From: Saccharopolyspora gloriosae
Lineage (GTDB): Bacteria > Actinomycetota > Actinomycetes > Mycobacteriales > Pseudonocardiaceae
Direction: 5' to 3'
Length of the DNA: 64,000 nucleotides
Assembly (NCBI RefSeq): GCF_022828475.1
Contig: NZ_CP059557.1
Span: 3,581,470-3,645,469 of the forward strand
Part shown: positions 17,142 to 27,203 of the stretch, in pieces
How positions within the stretch are numbered: position 1 is the stretch's first letter
How the letters are laid out: every line of letters begins with the position of its first letter
Position numbers and translations under genes: made by a program
The notes under the pieces: generated by a model
The model's input: only the letters and a program-made list of their open reading frames with translations
Database searches by the model: none
What the model was told of the DNA's origin: nothing

Positions 17142-17846
17142 TCAGTGGCCCATGCCGAGGCCGCCGTCGACCGGGATGACGGCACCGGTGACGTAGGCGG
17201 CCGCGTCCGAGGCCAGCCACGCCACGGTGTTCGCGACCTCCTCGGGCTCGGCGAACCGCGCCAACGGGATCTGCCCGAAGATCTCCTTCTTGCGCTCCTC
17301 GCTGAGCTGATCGGTCATGTCGGTGGTCACAAAACCGGGCGCGACCACGTTCGCCGTGATCTTGCGCGACCCGAGCTCGCGGGCGATCGACCGCGACAGC
17401 CCGACCAGGCCCGCCTTGCTCGCCGCGTAGTTCGCCTGCCCCGCCCCACCGGACAGACCCACCACCGAGGACACGAAGATCATCCGGCCGCGCTTGAGGC
17501 GCAACATGCTGCTCGCCGCCCGCTTCGCGACCCGGTACGAACCCGCCAAGTTCGCGTCCAGCACGCGGCCGAACTGCTCCTCCCCCATGCGCAGCAGCAG
17601 CCCGTCATCGGTGATCCCGGCGTTGGACACCAGCACCTCGACCCGGCCCTGCGCCGCCTCCACCTCGTCGAACGCGGCCGAGACCTGTTCGGCGTCGGTC
17701 ACGTCGCACTGCACACCGCGCAGCCCGTCCGGGGCGCCGGATCCGCGGTGGGTGACCGCCACCTCGTCGCCCGCGGCCTGGAACGCGCGGGCGATCGCCA
17801 ACCCGATGCCACGGTTTCCTCCGGTCACCAGTACGGACCGTCCCAC
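17142..17846 (-). CDS. fabG: 3-oxoacyl-[acyl-carrier-protein] reductase (FabG/MabA)
   Basis: 234-aa short-chain dehydrogenase reducing beta-ketoacyl-ACP with NADPH. Cofactor motif GGNRGIG is at residues 9-15, followed by NAGIT, the catalytic Ser in VSSVVG, and Tyr/Lys in NYAASKAG. The PGFVTTDMTDQL loop is FabG-specific. GTG start with GGGAGGAGA upstream. With inhA and hemH it reproduces the mycobacterial fabG1-inhA-hemZ group. It is divergent from the FAD/Fe-S dehydrogenase gene; the shared 273-bp gap holds its promoter. Confidence 0.93.
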   Translation of the reverse strand: MGRSVLVTGGNRGIGLAIARAFQAAGDEVAVTHRGSGAPDGLRGVQCDVTDAEQVSAAFDEVEAAQGRVEVLVSNAGITDDGLLLRMGEEQFGRVLDANLAGSYRVAKRAASSMLRLKRGRMIFVSSVVGLSGGAGQANYAASKAGLVGLSRSIARELGSRKITANVVAPGFVTTDMTDQLSEERKKEIFGQIPLARFAEPEEVANTVAWLASDAAAYVTGAVIPVDGGLGMGH

Positions 17847-18119
17847 TGTGGATCTCCTCCCGAATGCCCTGGGTGGTGAACCCCCGCGCCTCGACGGACG
17901 AAGCGATTCACCTGAACAGACGCGACATTATCGGTTCACCGATCTCGCCCTTCCATCCGCACCGCACAGAAAACGACCTCCAAAGTGGTGCCGCGCCGAC
18001 AGTGGACACCGCCACCGGACGCCCCGAAGCCCTACGGTGCAGACAGCCGTGATCCGACACGCACCGACCCACCCGGACCGCCCCCACGACCGCGCCGACC
18101 CTGGTCAGGAGCACCCCCG
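17847..18119. promoter_or_regulatory. Divergent promoter region fabG / FAD-Fe-S dehydrogenase
   Basis: This 273-bp gap contains a perfect inverted repeat ATCGGT-TC-ACCGAT at 17930-17943. On the minus strand that repeat runs into TAATGT, a reasonable -10 box for fabG-inhA. The dyad would overlap the promoter and is a candidate operator. No gene is visible. Confidence 0.4.
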
Positions 18120-21037
18120 ATGACGACCGCCGCCCACCACCGGCCCACCGCGAACCAGCCCGAATCCGCCGAGATCGCCGCCGCCCTGCGCGGCGTCCTC
18201 GAAGGACGGGCGCGCTTCGACCCCGGCACCCGCGCGCTGTACTCCACCGACGCCTCGAACTACCGGCAGGTCCCGCTGGGCGTGGTGCATCCGCGGCACG
18301 CCGACGACGTGGCCGCCACGCTCGCCGTGGCCCGCGAACACGGCGTGCCGATCACCGGGCGGGGCGCGGGAACCAGCATCGCGGGCAACGCCTGCGGCCC
18401 CGGGCTGGTCCTGGACTTCTCCCGGCACCTCAACCGGATCCTCGAGGTCGACCCCGCGCGCAAACTGGCCACAGTGGAACCGGGCGTCGTGCTCGACACA
18501 CTGCAGGCCGCCGCGAAACCGCACGGCCTCGCGTTCGGCCCCGACCCCTCCACGCACAGCCGCTGCACCCTCGGCGGCATGATCGGCAACAACTCCTGCG
18601 GCACGCACTCGGTGGCCTGGGGCAAAACCGTGGACAACGTGCGTTCGCTGGACGTGCTGCTCTCCGACGGCACGCGGCTGACCGTCGGCGCCACCCCCGA
18701 CACCGAACTCGACGCGCTGTGCGCCCGCGGCGACCGCACCGGGCGGCTGTACCGCAGCCTGCGGGACCTGCGCGACTCCTCGGCGCAGCTGGTGCGCGAC
18801 TCGTTCCCCGACCTCACCCGGCGGGTGTCCGGATACAACCTCGACCAGCTGCTGCCCGAACACGGATTCCACCTGGCACGGGCGCTGACCGGCACCGAAG
18901 GAAGCTGCGCCGTGCTGCTCGGCGCCACCGTGGAACTCGTCGACGTGCCCGCCGCCCGCGCGATGATCGTGCTCGGCTTCGACGACAGCTACGCCGCCGC
19001 CGACCAGGTGACCCGGCTGCGCGGACTCGACGCGCTGGCCATCGAAGGCCTCAGCTCCGAACTCGTCGACGTGGTGCGCACCCGCAACCCCGCCTCACCC
19101 GCGCTGCGCCTGCTGCCCGGCGGCCGCAGCTGGCTGCTGGTGGAGGTCGGCGGCACCGACCTGCGCGACGCCGAGAACGCCGCCGACAAGGTCCGCCGGG
19201 CCATGGGTTCACGCGCCGAATCCGTCGTGCACACCGACCCGGCCCGGATGGGCGCACTGTGGAAGATCCGCGAAGAGGGCTCCGGCTACTCGACGCGCAT
19301 GGCCGACGGCTCCGAACGCTGGTCCGGCTGGGAGGACGCCGCGGTGCCCCCGGAACGCCTCGGCACCTACCTGCGCGAGTTCGACGCCCTGCTGGCGCGG
19401 TTCGGCCGCCAAGGCGTCACCTACGGCCACTACGGAGACGGCTGCATCCACGTCCGCATCGACTTCGACCTGCTCACCGGCGGCGGCGCGGCCCGCTACC
19501 GCGAATTCATGGAAGCCGCCGCCGACCTCGTCGTCGCCCACGGCGGCTCCGTCTCCGGCGAACACGGCGACGGCCAAGCCCGCTCCGCACTGCTGTCCCG
19601 CATGTACCCGCCGGAGGTCATCGGCGAGTTCGAACGGTTCAAAGCCGCCTTCGACCCCGATGACCTGCTCAACCCCGGCCAGATCGTGCGACCACGACCA
19701 CTCGACTCCGACCTGCGGCTGCTGGTCGCGCCCCCGCGCATCCCGACCCGCACCACGCTCGCCCTGCACGCCGACGACGGCGACCTCGCCCCCGCCAGCC
19801 GCCGCTGCGTCGGCATGGGCAAATGCCTCAACACCACAGGTGGGGTGATGTGCCCCAGCTACCGTGCGACGAAAGAGGAAAAGCACTCCACCCGCGGCCG
19901 CGCGCACCTGCTGTTCGAAATGCTCAACGGCTCCCTCATCCGCGGCGGATGGCGCTCACCGGAAGTCCGCGACGCACTTGACCTGTGCCTGTCCTGCAAG
20001 GGCTGCAAAACCGACTGCCCCGTCGGTGTCGACATGGCGACCTACAAGGCGGAGTTCCTCCACCACCACTACCGCAACCGGCTGCGCCCCGCCTCGCACT
20101 ACTCGATGGGCTTCCTGCCGCTTTGGCTGACACTGGCCCAACCCGTCCCAGCACTCGCCAACGCCCTGCTCGGCGGCCGGATCGCGCCACTGATCAAACG
20201 CCTCGGCGGCATCGCCGCGGAACGCGACATGCCCCGCATCGCCGGACGCAGCCTGCGCTCCTGGTGGCACCACCGCGAACACCCCGCCGAACCCGGCGCA
20301 CAGCGCGCCCTGCTGTTCCCCGACACCTTCACCGACCACTTCGACCCGCACATCGGCCGCGACGCCGTCATCGCACTCGAACGCCTCGGCCACACCGTCG
20401 AACTCCCCGCGAACCCGTGTGCTGCGGCCTCACCTGGGCCTCCACCGGACAACTCGGCACCGCCCGACGCGTCGTGCAACGCACCGCACGGCTGCTGCGA
20501 CCGCAGATCGACGCTGGCCTCCCCGTCATCGGGCTCGAACCGAGCTGCACCGCATTCCTGCGCAACGACGCACTCGAACTCGCCCCGCACGACCCCGACG
20601 TGCGCGCACTCGCCACCGCCACCAAGACCTTCGCCGAACACGTCGAACCCACCCGCCACCGCTGGCAACGCACCGGCGGCGGCAAAGCCGTCGGGCAACG
20701 TGCCCTTGTGCAGCGTGCCCTCGTGCAACGGCACTGCCACCAGTACGCCGAACTCGGCTTCGACGCCGACGAGTCCGCCCTCGCCGCCACCGGAACCGAC
20801 GCCCGAGTGCTCGACGCCGGCTGCTGCGGCCTCGCGGGCAACTTCGGATTCGAACGCGGCCACTACGACGTGTCCATGGCCTGCGCCGAACAAGCACTGC
20901 TGCCCGCCGTGCGCGACGCCGACCCCGGCACCGCCGTCGTCGCCGACGGCTTCAGCTGCCGCCTGCAGATCCGCCAGGCCACCGACACCGAACCCGTCCA
21001 CCTCGCCACCCTCGTCCGCCGCGCCCTCGACACCTGA
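18120..21037 (+). pseudogene. FAD-binding and Fe-S D-2-hydroxyacid dehydrogenase-like protein, frameshifted
   Basis: Two-domain protein of the YdiJ/GlcD-GlpC type (about 972 aa when repaired). FAD PCMH domain: PITGRGAGTSIAGNACG and MIGNNSCGTHSVAWGK; C-terminal oxidase domain: YGHYGDGCIHVR and SGEHGDGQARS. Ferredoxin-like Cys groups follow at about residues 562-580 and 622-632 (CLSCKGCKTDCPVG), then two CCG motifs (PVCCGLTW, DAGCCGLAGNFGFE). The reading frame slips by one base at 20405-20408: one C is missing from a run of four, so the first CCG domain continues in the -1 frame to TGA 21037. ATG 18120 has CAGGAG eight bases upstream. Likely role: quinone- or flavin-linked oxidation of a D-2-hydroxyacid. 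If the shift is real, the second CCG half is lost. Confidence 0.85.
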
Positions 21038-21043
21038 CGAAAA

Positions 21044-21086
21044 GCGGGTGCGTGCTCCATCCACAGTGGATCGAGCACGCACCCGC
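21044..21086. terminator. Long bidirectional hairpin terminator
   Basis: GCGGGTGCGTGCTC at 21044-21057 pairs perfectly with 21073-21086. Inside, ATCCAC and GTGGAT form a second stem. It lies between the convergent FAD/Fe-S gene (ends 21037) and the VOC gene (ends 21105). Confidence 0.8.
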
Positions 21087-21104
21087 GCCGTCGTGTCCCG
21101 GCGA

Positions 21105-21494
21105 TCAGCCCGCTTCGTGCGCGATCTGAATCAGATTCCCGCACGTGTCGTCGAGCACCGCGACCGTCACCGAACCCATGTCCACCGGCTCCTGCGTGAA
21201 ACGCACCCCCAGCTCGCGCAGCCGCTCGAACTCGGCCCGCACGTCCTCAACGGCGAACGACGTGTACGGGATGCCGTCGGCGACCAACGCGTCCTTGAAC
21301 GGCTTCGCCGCCGGGTGACCGCTCGGCTCCAGCACCAACTCGGTGCCGTCACGGTCCTCAGGGGACACCACGGTCAGCCACCGAGGCCCGCCCATCGGGA
21401 TGTCGTGCTTGAGCTCGAAACCCAGCACGTCGGTGTAGAACCGCAGGGCCTTCTCCTGGTCCTCAACGAGCACGCTCGTCAGGTTGATCCTCAT
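21105..21494 (-). CDS. VOC/glyoxalase-superfamily protein
   Basis: 129-aa single-subunit vicinal-oxygen-chelate fold protein. The first beta-alpha-beta-beta-beta unit carries EDQEKALRFYTDVLGFELKHD and the second AVEDVRAEFERLRELGVRF then VAVLDDTCGNLIQIAH. Metal-ligand candidates include the Glu and His residues of these strands. Substrate is unknown; lone VOC proteins of this size act as dioxygenases, isomerases or binding proteins. Start at ATG 21494 has GGGAG upstream. The ORF extension to 21569 is not supported. Confidence 0.8.
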   Translation of the reverse strand: MRINLTSVLVEDQEKALRFYTDVLGFELKHDIPMGGPRWLTVVSPEDRDGTELVLEPSGHPAAKPFKDALVADGIPYTSFAVEDVRAEFERLRELGVRFTQEPVDMGSVTVAVLDDTCGNLIQIAHEAG

Positions 21495-21602
21495 GCCGCT
21501 ACGTTCTCCCTCCCCATCGGCGCCGCCATCCGGACCGGCGCACCCGCCATTGTCCGGTCGCGACTCCACGGCGGCCGGTTCGGGAGGACGGCTCCGCCGC
21601 GA

Positions 21603-22325
21603 TCAGATACCGGACTCCGCCGAATCCCCGACGGCGGCGTGCAGCACCCCGGGGAACGTGTTGATCTCCTCCACCAGCCCGCTCACCGGCCGCTTTCCCT
21701 GCAGCCGCACCGCCACCACCGCGGTGCGCTGCTGCTCGCCATCGGTGTCCTCGCGCTCCACCTGCAGATCCAGCACCTTCAACCCGCGGCTCGTGCACAA
21801 GGTCAACACCTCCCGCAACACCCCGTGCCCGTCCAGATAGCCGACCCGCACCACCTGCGGCTCCCACAGCACCCCGCGCAGCAGCCGCAACAACCACGGA
21901 TAGCCCACCGCGACCAGGAAGTGCACCAGCGTCGCCGCCGACGCCAACAGCACCAGCCCACCACCGCAGGCCATCCCGATCGCCGCGACGAGCCACACCG
22001 TGGCCGCCGTCGTCAAACCCCGCACCACATCACGGCGAACGAAGATCAACCCGCCGCCGATGAACCCGATCCCCGACACCACCTGCGCCGCGACCCGCGA
22101 CGGATCCAGCGACACCCGTTCGAACTCCAGCATGTCGCCGAAGCCGTACTTCGACACCAGCATGAACAACGCCGCCCCCACCCCGACCAGGGTGTGCGTG
22201 CGCAGACCCGCGCTCTTGGCCCGAACCTCCCGCTCCAAGCCCACCAGGCTCGACAGCACCAACGCACTGCCCAGCTCCACGAGCAGCGGAAGCTCGTTCA
22301 GGCCCGCGACCACCTCATCCGCCAT
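21603..22325 (-). CDS. MgtC/SapB-family membrane protein
   Basis: 240-aa protein. The N-terminal half has four to five membrane helices with the family segments LSSLVGLEREVRAKSAGLRT and GIGFIGGGLIFVRR (conserved Asp/Arg residues present). The C-terminal soluble half (from about residue 150, VVRVGYLDGHGVLREVL) is ACT-like, as in long MgtC proteins. MgtC proteins act in low-magnesium adaptation and modulate ATP synthase or other membrane proteins; they are not proven Mg transporters. ATG 22325 lies six bases after TACGTT and has no Shine-Dalgarno, suggesting a leaderless transcript. No M-box riboswitch is seen upstream. Confidence 0.87.
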   Translation of the reverse strand: MADEVVAGLNELPLLVELGSALVLSSLVGLEREVRAKSAGLRTHTLVGVGAALFMLVSKYGFGDMLEFERVSLDPSRVAAQVVSGIGFIGGGLIFVRRDVVRGLTTAATVWLVAAIGMACGGGLVLLASAATLVHFLVAVGYPWLLRLLRGVLWEPQVVRVGYLDGHGVLREVLTLCTSRGLKVLDLQVEREDTDGEQQRTAVVAVRLQGKRPVSGLVEEINTFPGVLHAAVGDSAESGI

Positions 22326-22331
22326 CGGACG

Positions 22332-22337
22332 AACGTA
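22332..22337 (-). promoter_or_regulatory. -10 element of leaderless mgtC-like gene
   Basis: TACGTT on the minus strand, then six bases, then the ATG at 22325. This leaves no room for a leader or a riboswitch. Confidence 0.45.
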
Positions 22338-22456
22338 ACCCAGCCACGCCCACCCCGACATCGTCGAAAACGATCAACCGCGGCACCGGATCAGCCCAGC
22401 CCGGAACGAACAAGCCCAGGCCCCGCGCACGGGTCAGCCCAGCCCCGGACACAGCA

Positions 22457-23047
22457 TCAACGCGGCCGCCGGGCCAAGTACACCAACGCAGGCGGCAGAT
22501 TCCGCCACACCGTGCGGCTGAGCACCGTCTCCTCGAACACCGCCCGCAGATCCGCGTGCTGGCGCCGAGCGGGCGCCGCCCACCGCGTCCACGTGTACGC
22601 GAACTGCGTGAACGCGCCCTGCTCCGTCAACGAATCCGCGATCAACCGGATCAACGGCACACCGTCCTGCGGCGCGTGCGCCGCCCACGGCAACCCGCTG
22701 ACCACCACATCAGCCCGCACACCACGCTCCGCCAGCAGCTTCGGCAACGCGCGGGCATCCGCGCACACCGTCTCCACCTCGGGGAACCGAGCGCCCAACG
22801 ACTCGGCCCACCGCTGGTTGAGCTCCACCGCCAGATGCGTGCCACGACCGCCGAGCCGCCGCTGGATCGCCTCGGTGAACGCCCCGGTACCGGGGCCGAG
22901 CTCCACCACCACCGGATCGCCCGTCGCGGGAATCGGCGCGACCATGTCGCGCGCCAGATACCGCGAACTCGGCCCCACCGCGGCCGTCGTCGTCGGAGAC
23001 TTCACGAACTCGCGGAGGAACTCCACCGCACCGGCGGCACTGCTCAC
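22457..23047 (-). CDS. Class I SAM-dependent methyltransferase (KsgA/phospholipid-methyltransferase-like)
   Basis: 196-aa Rossmann-fold methyltransferase. Motif I is VVVELGPGTGAFTEAI, preceded by the SRYLARDMV segment common to phospholipid N-methyltransferases and rRNA adenine dimethylases. VVSGLPWAA resembles motif IV of such enzymes (NxPF/Y variant). I cannot tell lipid from nucleic-acid substrates. GTG 23047 has GGGAG six bases upstream. It starts 28 bp after the VWA gene on the same strand, so it may be the last gene of the moxR operon. Confidence 0.75.
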   Translation of the reverse strand: MSSAAGAVEFLREFVKSPTTTAAVGPSSRYLARDMVAPIPATGDPVVVELGPGTGAFTEAIQRRLGGRGTHLAVELNQRWAESLGARFPEVETVCADARALPKLLAERGVRADVVVSGLPWAAHAPQDGVPLIRLIADSLTEQGAFTQFAYTWTRWAAPARRQHADLRAVFEETVLSRTVWRNLPPALVYLARRPR

Positions 23048-23075
23048 GTCGGGCTCCCGTGCTCTGCGGGTGTGC

Positions 23076-24059
23076 TCAGGGCAGACGCCGCCCCAGCAGC
23101 AACGAGAGCACCGCGGCGACGATCGCGGTGAGCGTACCCAGCACCAACCACGGCCTGCTGGCGTCTGTGTGCTTGATCTCGTAACCGATCTGCTCGCCCA
23201 GCGTGTCGTAGACCCGCCGCAGCTGCTCCGCGCTCGCCGCCTTGTGGAACTCGCCGCCGGAGAGCCCCGCGATCTCCTCCATCGCCTCGTCATCGACCTC
23301 CACCGGCTGCGACTGGCCCTCGATGTCGATGGAGCCGTAATCCGTGCCGAAGGAGATCGTCGTGATCGGGATCCCGGCCTTCTTCGCCTCGCCCGCCTTC
23401 GTATAAGCACCACGAGGAGCGTTGAGATCACGCGGAATGGTCTGCCCACCATCGGCCATCAACACGATCCGCGCGGGCGGCGCCCCACCGGGACCGCCGA
23501 CCATCTTGCCGAACGAGTCGATCGCCGACATCGACGCGTTGATGCCGTCCCCGGTGGCCGTGGCCTCCGACAACGACAAGTTGTCGATGGCCTGCTTCAC
23601 CCCGGCGCGGTCCGTCGTCGGCATCACCATCACCGTCGCCGTGCCCGCGAACGACACCAACCCCAGGTTGATGCCGGGAGTCAGCTTGTCCGCGAACTCC
23701 TTCGCCGCGATCTTCGCCGCCTCCAGGCGACTGGGCTCGACGTCCTTGGCCATCATCGACAGCGACACGTCCACGGTGAGCATCACCGTGGCCCGGTTGC
23801 GCGGAATCCGCTGCTCCGCGGTCGGCCCGGACAACGCCACCGTCAGCAGGATCATCGCGACCCCGAGCAACGCGGCGGGCACGTGCTTCGGCCAACCCTG
23901 CCGCTTCGGCGCCACCCGATCCAGCACCGGCAAGTTGCTGAACCGCAGCGTGTCCTTGCGGACCCGCTTCTGCGCCCACACGTAACCGCCGACCAGCGCC
24001 GCGACCACCAGCAGCAGCAAGAACCACCACGGCGTGGTGAAACCCGACAAACTCAACAT
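23076..24059 (-). CDS. VWA-domain membrane protein (BatA-like)
   Basis: 327-aa protein with two N-terminal membrane helices (about residues 6-25 and 50-70), a von Willebrand A domain (about 85-285) and a C-terminal helix (about 300-320). The MIDAS motif DVSLS follows VMLTV, and the Thr and Asp MIDAS partners are visible in EATATGDGI and VLMADGGQ. Its ATG overlaps the DUF58 stop by one base (TGATG). With moxR and DUF58 it forms the chaperone-like MoxR set, corresponding as I recall to Rv1479-Rv1481. The partner substrate is unknown. Confidence 0.88.
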   Translation of the reverse strand: MLSLSGFTTPWWFLLLLVVAALVGGYVWAQKRVRKDTLRFSNLPVLDRVAPKRQGWPKHVPAALLGVAMILLTVALSGPTAEQRIPRNRATVMLTVDVSLSMMAKDVEPSRLEAAKIAAKEFADKLTPGINLGLVSFAGTATVMVMPTTDRAGVKQAIDNLSLSEATATGDGINASMSAIDSFGKMVGGPGGAPPARIVLMADGGQTIPRDLNAPRGAYTKAGEAKKAGIPITTISFGTDYGSIDIEGQSQPVEVDDEAMEEIAGLSGGEFHKAASAEQLRRVYDTLGEQIGYEIKHTDASRPWLVLGTLTAIVAAVLSLLLGRRLP

Positions 24060-25045
24060 CACGCCGTTCCCCCGGACCATCCACGTTTGCGGGCCACCAC
24101 GAACCGCACCACGTCGGCGATCCAGTCCGAATCCGTTCGCAACACCAGGTGCGCGCAACCCGCACGCCGCAGCGCCGCCGCGACCTCCTCGCGGTGCGCG
24201 GCCGCAGCGGCCGCGAACTCCTTGCGCAGCACCGGTGTCGTGCGCACTTCCCGTTGCTCACCCGTCTCCGGATCGGAGAGCACCACCGTGCCCACGTCCG
24301 GCAATTCCAGATCTCGCGGATCCAGCACCTCGACCGCCAGCAGCGAATGCCGGGCGCCGAGTCCGCGCAACGCCCGCTGCCAGTCCAGATCCCCGAGGAA
24401 ATCGGAGACCACCACCGCCAGGCCACGCCGCCGCGGCGGCCTGCGCAGCGACTCCAGCAATCCCGGCAGATCACCCCGAGTGCCCTCCGCGGCCCGCGGG
24501 ATCTCCGCGACCCTGCGCAGCAACCCCCGCGAATGCCCCAGCCCGCCGCGCGCAGGCAACCGGACCGGGCCGGTTCCGTTGTCCACGACCGCCCCGATCC
24601 GATTACCGCCGCCACTGGTCAAATGCGTCACCGCGGCCAGCGCGGCCACGGCCAGCTCCCGCTTGTCACAGGCCGCGGAACCGAAATCCAGGCTGGGCGA
24701 CAGATCCAGCGCCACCCACGTCTCCAGCTCCCGGTCCGCGACGGTCTGGCGGATGTGCGGCTCCGACATGCGCGCCGTCACCGCCCAGTCCATCCGCCGC
24801 ACGTCGTCACCGGGCTGGTAGACCCGCGCCTCCCCCGGCTCCGTACCGGGACCGGGCACCAAACCGAGGTGGTTGCCCTGCAACAAGCCGTCGAGGCGGC
24901 CGCGCACGGTCAGTTCCAAGGAGCGCAGCGCGGCCTGCAGCCGCGGCCCCTCCAGCTCCGGCGGAGCCCAGGACGGGCGGTCCGCACCGCCCTGAGCGGA
25001 ACTCACCGACACGGCTGATCGCTCCTCATTCGTCGGATCGGGCAT
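24059..25045 (-). CDS. DUF58 domain protein
   Basis: 328-aa soluble protein. The DUF58 signature GEARVYQPGDDVRRMDWAVT is in the first third and is followed by a VWA-like region (ELETWVALDLSPSLDFGS, DxSxS-like) without membrane helices. Members pair with MoxR AAA+ ATPases and VWA proteins and probably help assemble or activate protein complexes. It starts 25 bp after the moxR stop and is translationally coupled to the VWA gene through a TGATG overlap. Confidence 0.88.
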   Translation of the reverse strand: MPDPTNEERSAVSVSSAQGGADRPSWAPPELEGPRLQAALRSLELTVRGRLDGLLQGNHLGLVPGPGTEPGEARVYQPGDDVRRMDWAVTARMSEPHIRQTVADRELETWVALDLSPSLDFGSAACDKRELAVAALAAVTHLTSGGGNRIGAVVDNGTGPVRLPARGGLGHSRGLLRRVAEIPRAAEGTRGDLPGLLESLRRPPRRRGLAVVVSDFLGDLDWQRALRGLGARHSLLAVEVLDPRDLELPDVGTVVLSDPETGEQREVRTTPVLRKEFAAAAAAHREEVAAALRRAGCAHLVLRTDSDWIADVVRFVVARKRGWSGGTA

Positions 25046-25070
25046 CGTCGCGCACCGGCGCCCGGGCTGG

Positions 25071-26162
<1,092 letters not shown>

Positions 26163-26527
26163 TTCGACACCTCTCGTTCGCTTCCCTGGTCGCGTCGACG
26201 TCCGTCGCGCCGCCCGCTTGTCACGTACCGGTTCCCCGCCTCGGCCGAGACCCGGCGGACGTGGGCACTTGCGCGCCGAGCGCGGTCCGCAGGCGATCTT
26301 GGCACGGCTGCGCCTCGACTGCGCGAGGGGGCACCCGGCCAGGTTCGAAGTCAACCGCACCAGCGGTATGACCCTTGTGAAGCGACTCGTTCGTCCCGGG
26401 CGGGTCTTGGTGGTGACGCGTTGATCTCGGGTGACCCATGAGGGATTAATTTCAGTTAACACTGAAGCTTTCGAGCGTATGAACATGTTCGGGCGCGTAG
26501 CTCCGGCGGGAGAGCGAGATCGATTGA
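26163..26527. other. 365-bp intergenic region upstream of moxR
   Basis: No gene is visible. The left half (26163-26440) is ordinary GC-rich sequence. The right part, 26441-26500, is AT-richer and contains the inverted repeat TTCAGT-TAAC-ACTGAA at 26451-26466 inside the second copy of the 22-bp motif found at 9723-9744. It probably holds the moxR promoter. Confidence 0.5.
26446..26467. repeat. Copy 2 of a two-copy intergenic motif
   Basis: Matches 9723-9744 at 19 of 22 positions. In this copy the arms TTCAGT and ACTGAA are complementary, so it can bind a dimeric regulator. It lies about 285 bp upstream of the moxR start. Confidence 0.5.
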
Positions 26528-27076
26528 TCAGTTCAAGCGGTGGAGATCCTGCGGAGTGTCGACGTCGCCGGCCTCCGCCCCGACCGCCGGAATCCGCACG
26601 GGATCGAGCGAGTCGAACAGCGCCCGGACCGGGCGGTCCCGCACATCCGCGGGCATCGCCGCGCGCAGCGCCTCCACCCGCCAGACGCCGAGCAGCCACT
26701 GCGGCATCCCGTCGTGATCAACGAGCACCGCTCCTGCGCCCTCGACCGCGGCGCGCAAGCGCACGATCGTTTCCGGGACGAGCCCCGGGTGATCAGCAGC
26801 CAGCACCGCCACCGGACCCGCCGCGAACGGGACCTCCCCGAGCCCTGCGCGCAGTCCCGCGAGCGGCCCGGAGCCCGGCGGATCCTCCCGCGACCAGCGG
26901 ACCGGGACGGACACCGCGCGCTCCGGCCCCACGACCACGATCGGATCGGCGCCTCGCACCGCGGCGAGCGTGTGGTCCAGCAGCGTGCGACCGCCGGTGG
27001 GCAGCGCGAGCTTGTCCACTCCCCCGAGCCGCCGCGCCCGGCCACCCGCGAGCACCACGGCGGCGAACTCGTTCAT
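26528..27076 (-). CDS. mobA: Molybdenum cofactor guanylyltransferase (MobA-like)
   Basis: 182-aa nucleotidyltransferase that would attach GMP to molybdopterin to give the guanine dinucleotide cofactor. The N-terminal loop LAGGRARRLGGVDKLAL is the MobA signature, with the Arg and Lys for GTP binding. PGSGPLAGLRAGL and VLAADHPGLVP (metal-binding Asp) follow. The fold is complete. ATG 27076 is used; GTG 27079 directly before it is possible. A bis-MGD nitrate reductase lies 4 kb away on the other strand, a plausible client. Confidence 0.83.
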   Translation of the reverse strand: MNEFAAVVLAGGRARRLGGVDKLALPTGGRTLLDHTLAAVRGADPIVVVGPERAVSVPVRWSREDPPGSGPLAGLRAGLGEVPFAAGPVAVLAADHPGLVPETIVRLRAAVEGAGAVLVDHDGMPQWLLGVWRVEALRAAMPADVRDRPVRALFDSLDPVRIPAVGAEAGDVDTPQDLHRLN

Positions 27077-27203
27077 CACCCGCCGATACCTACCCCATCC
27101 CGGCCGGGAACACGCAGGCGGGCCGACTCGCGCCGGAGACAACAGCGGCGACCGCGCCGGGTGGACGAACCACCGGCACGGCCGCCGCCGCACGAATCGC
27201 CGC

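Noticed and set aside
22326-22456. Magnesium riboswitch before the MgtC gene
   Set aside because: The -10 box lies six bases before the start codon, leaving no leader, and no M-box motifs are visible.
17985-24821. A 2278-codon open frame on the plus strand
   Set aside because: Its first part is the FAD/Fe-S gene; after the frameshift at 20405 it runs through wrong-frame and antisense sequence of VOC, MgtC, methyltransferase, VWA and DUF58 genes. GC-rich DNA has few stops, and the peptide is Pro/Arg/Ala-rich without domains.
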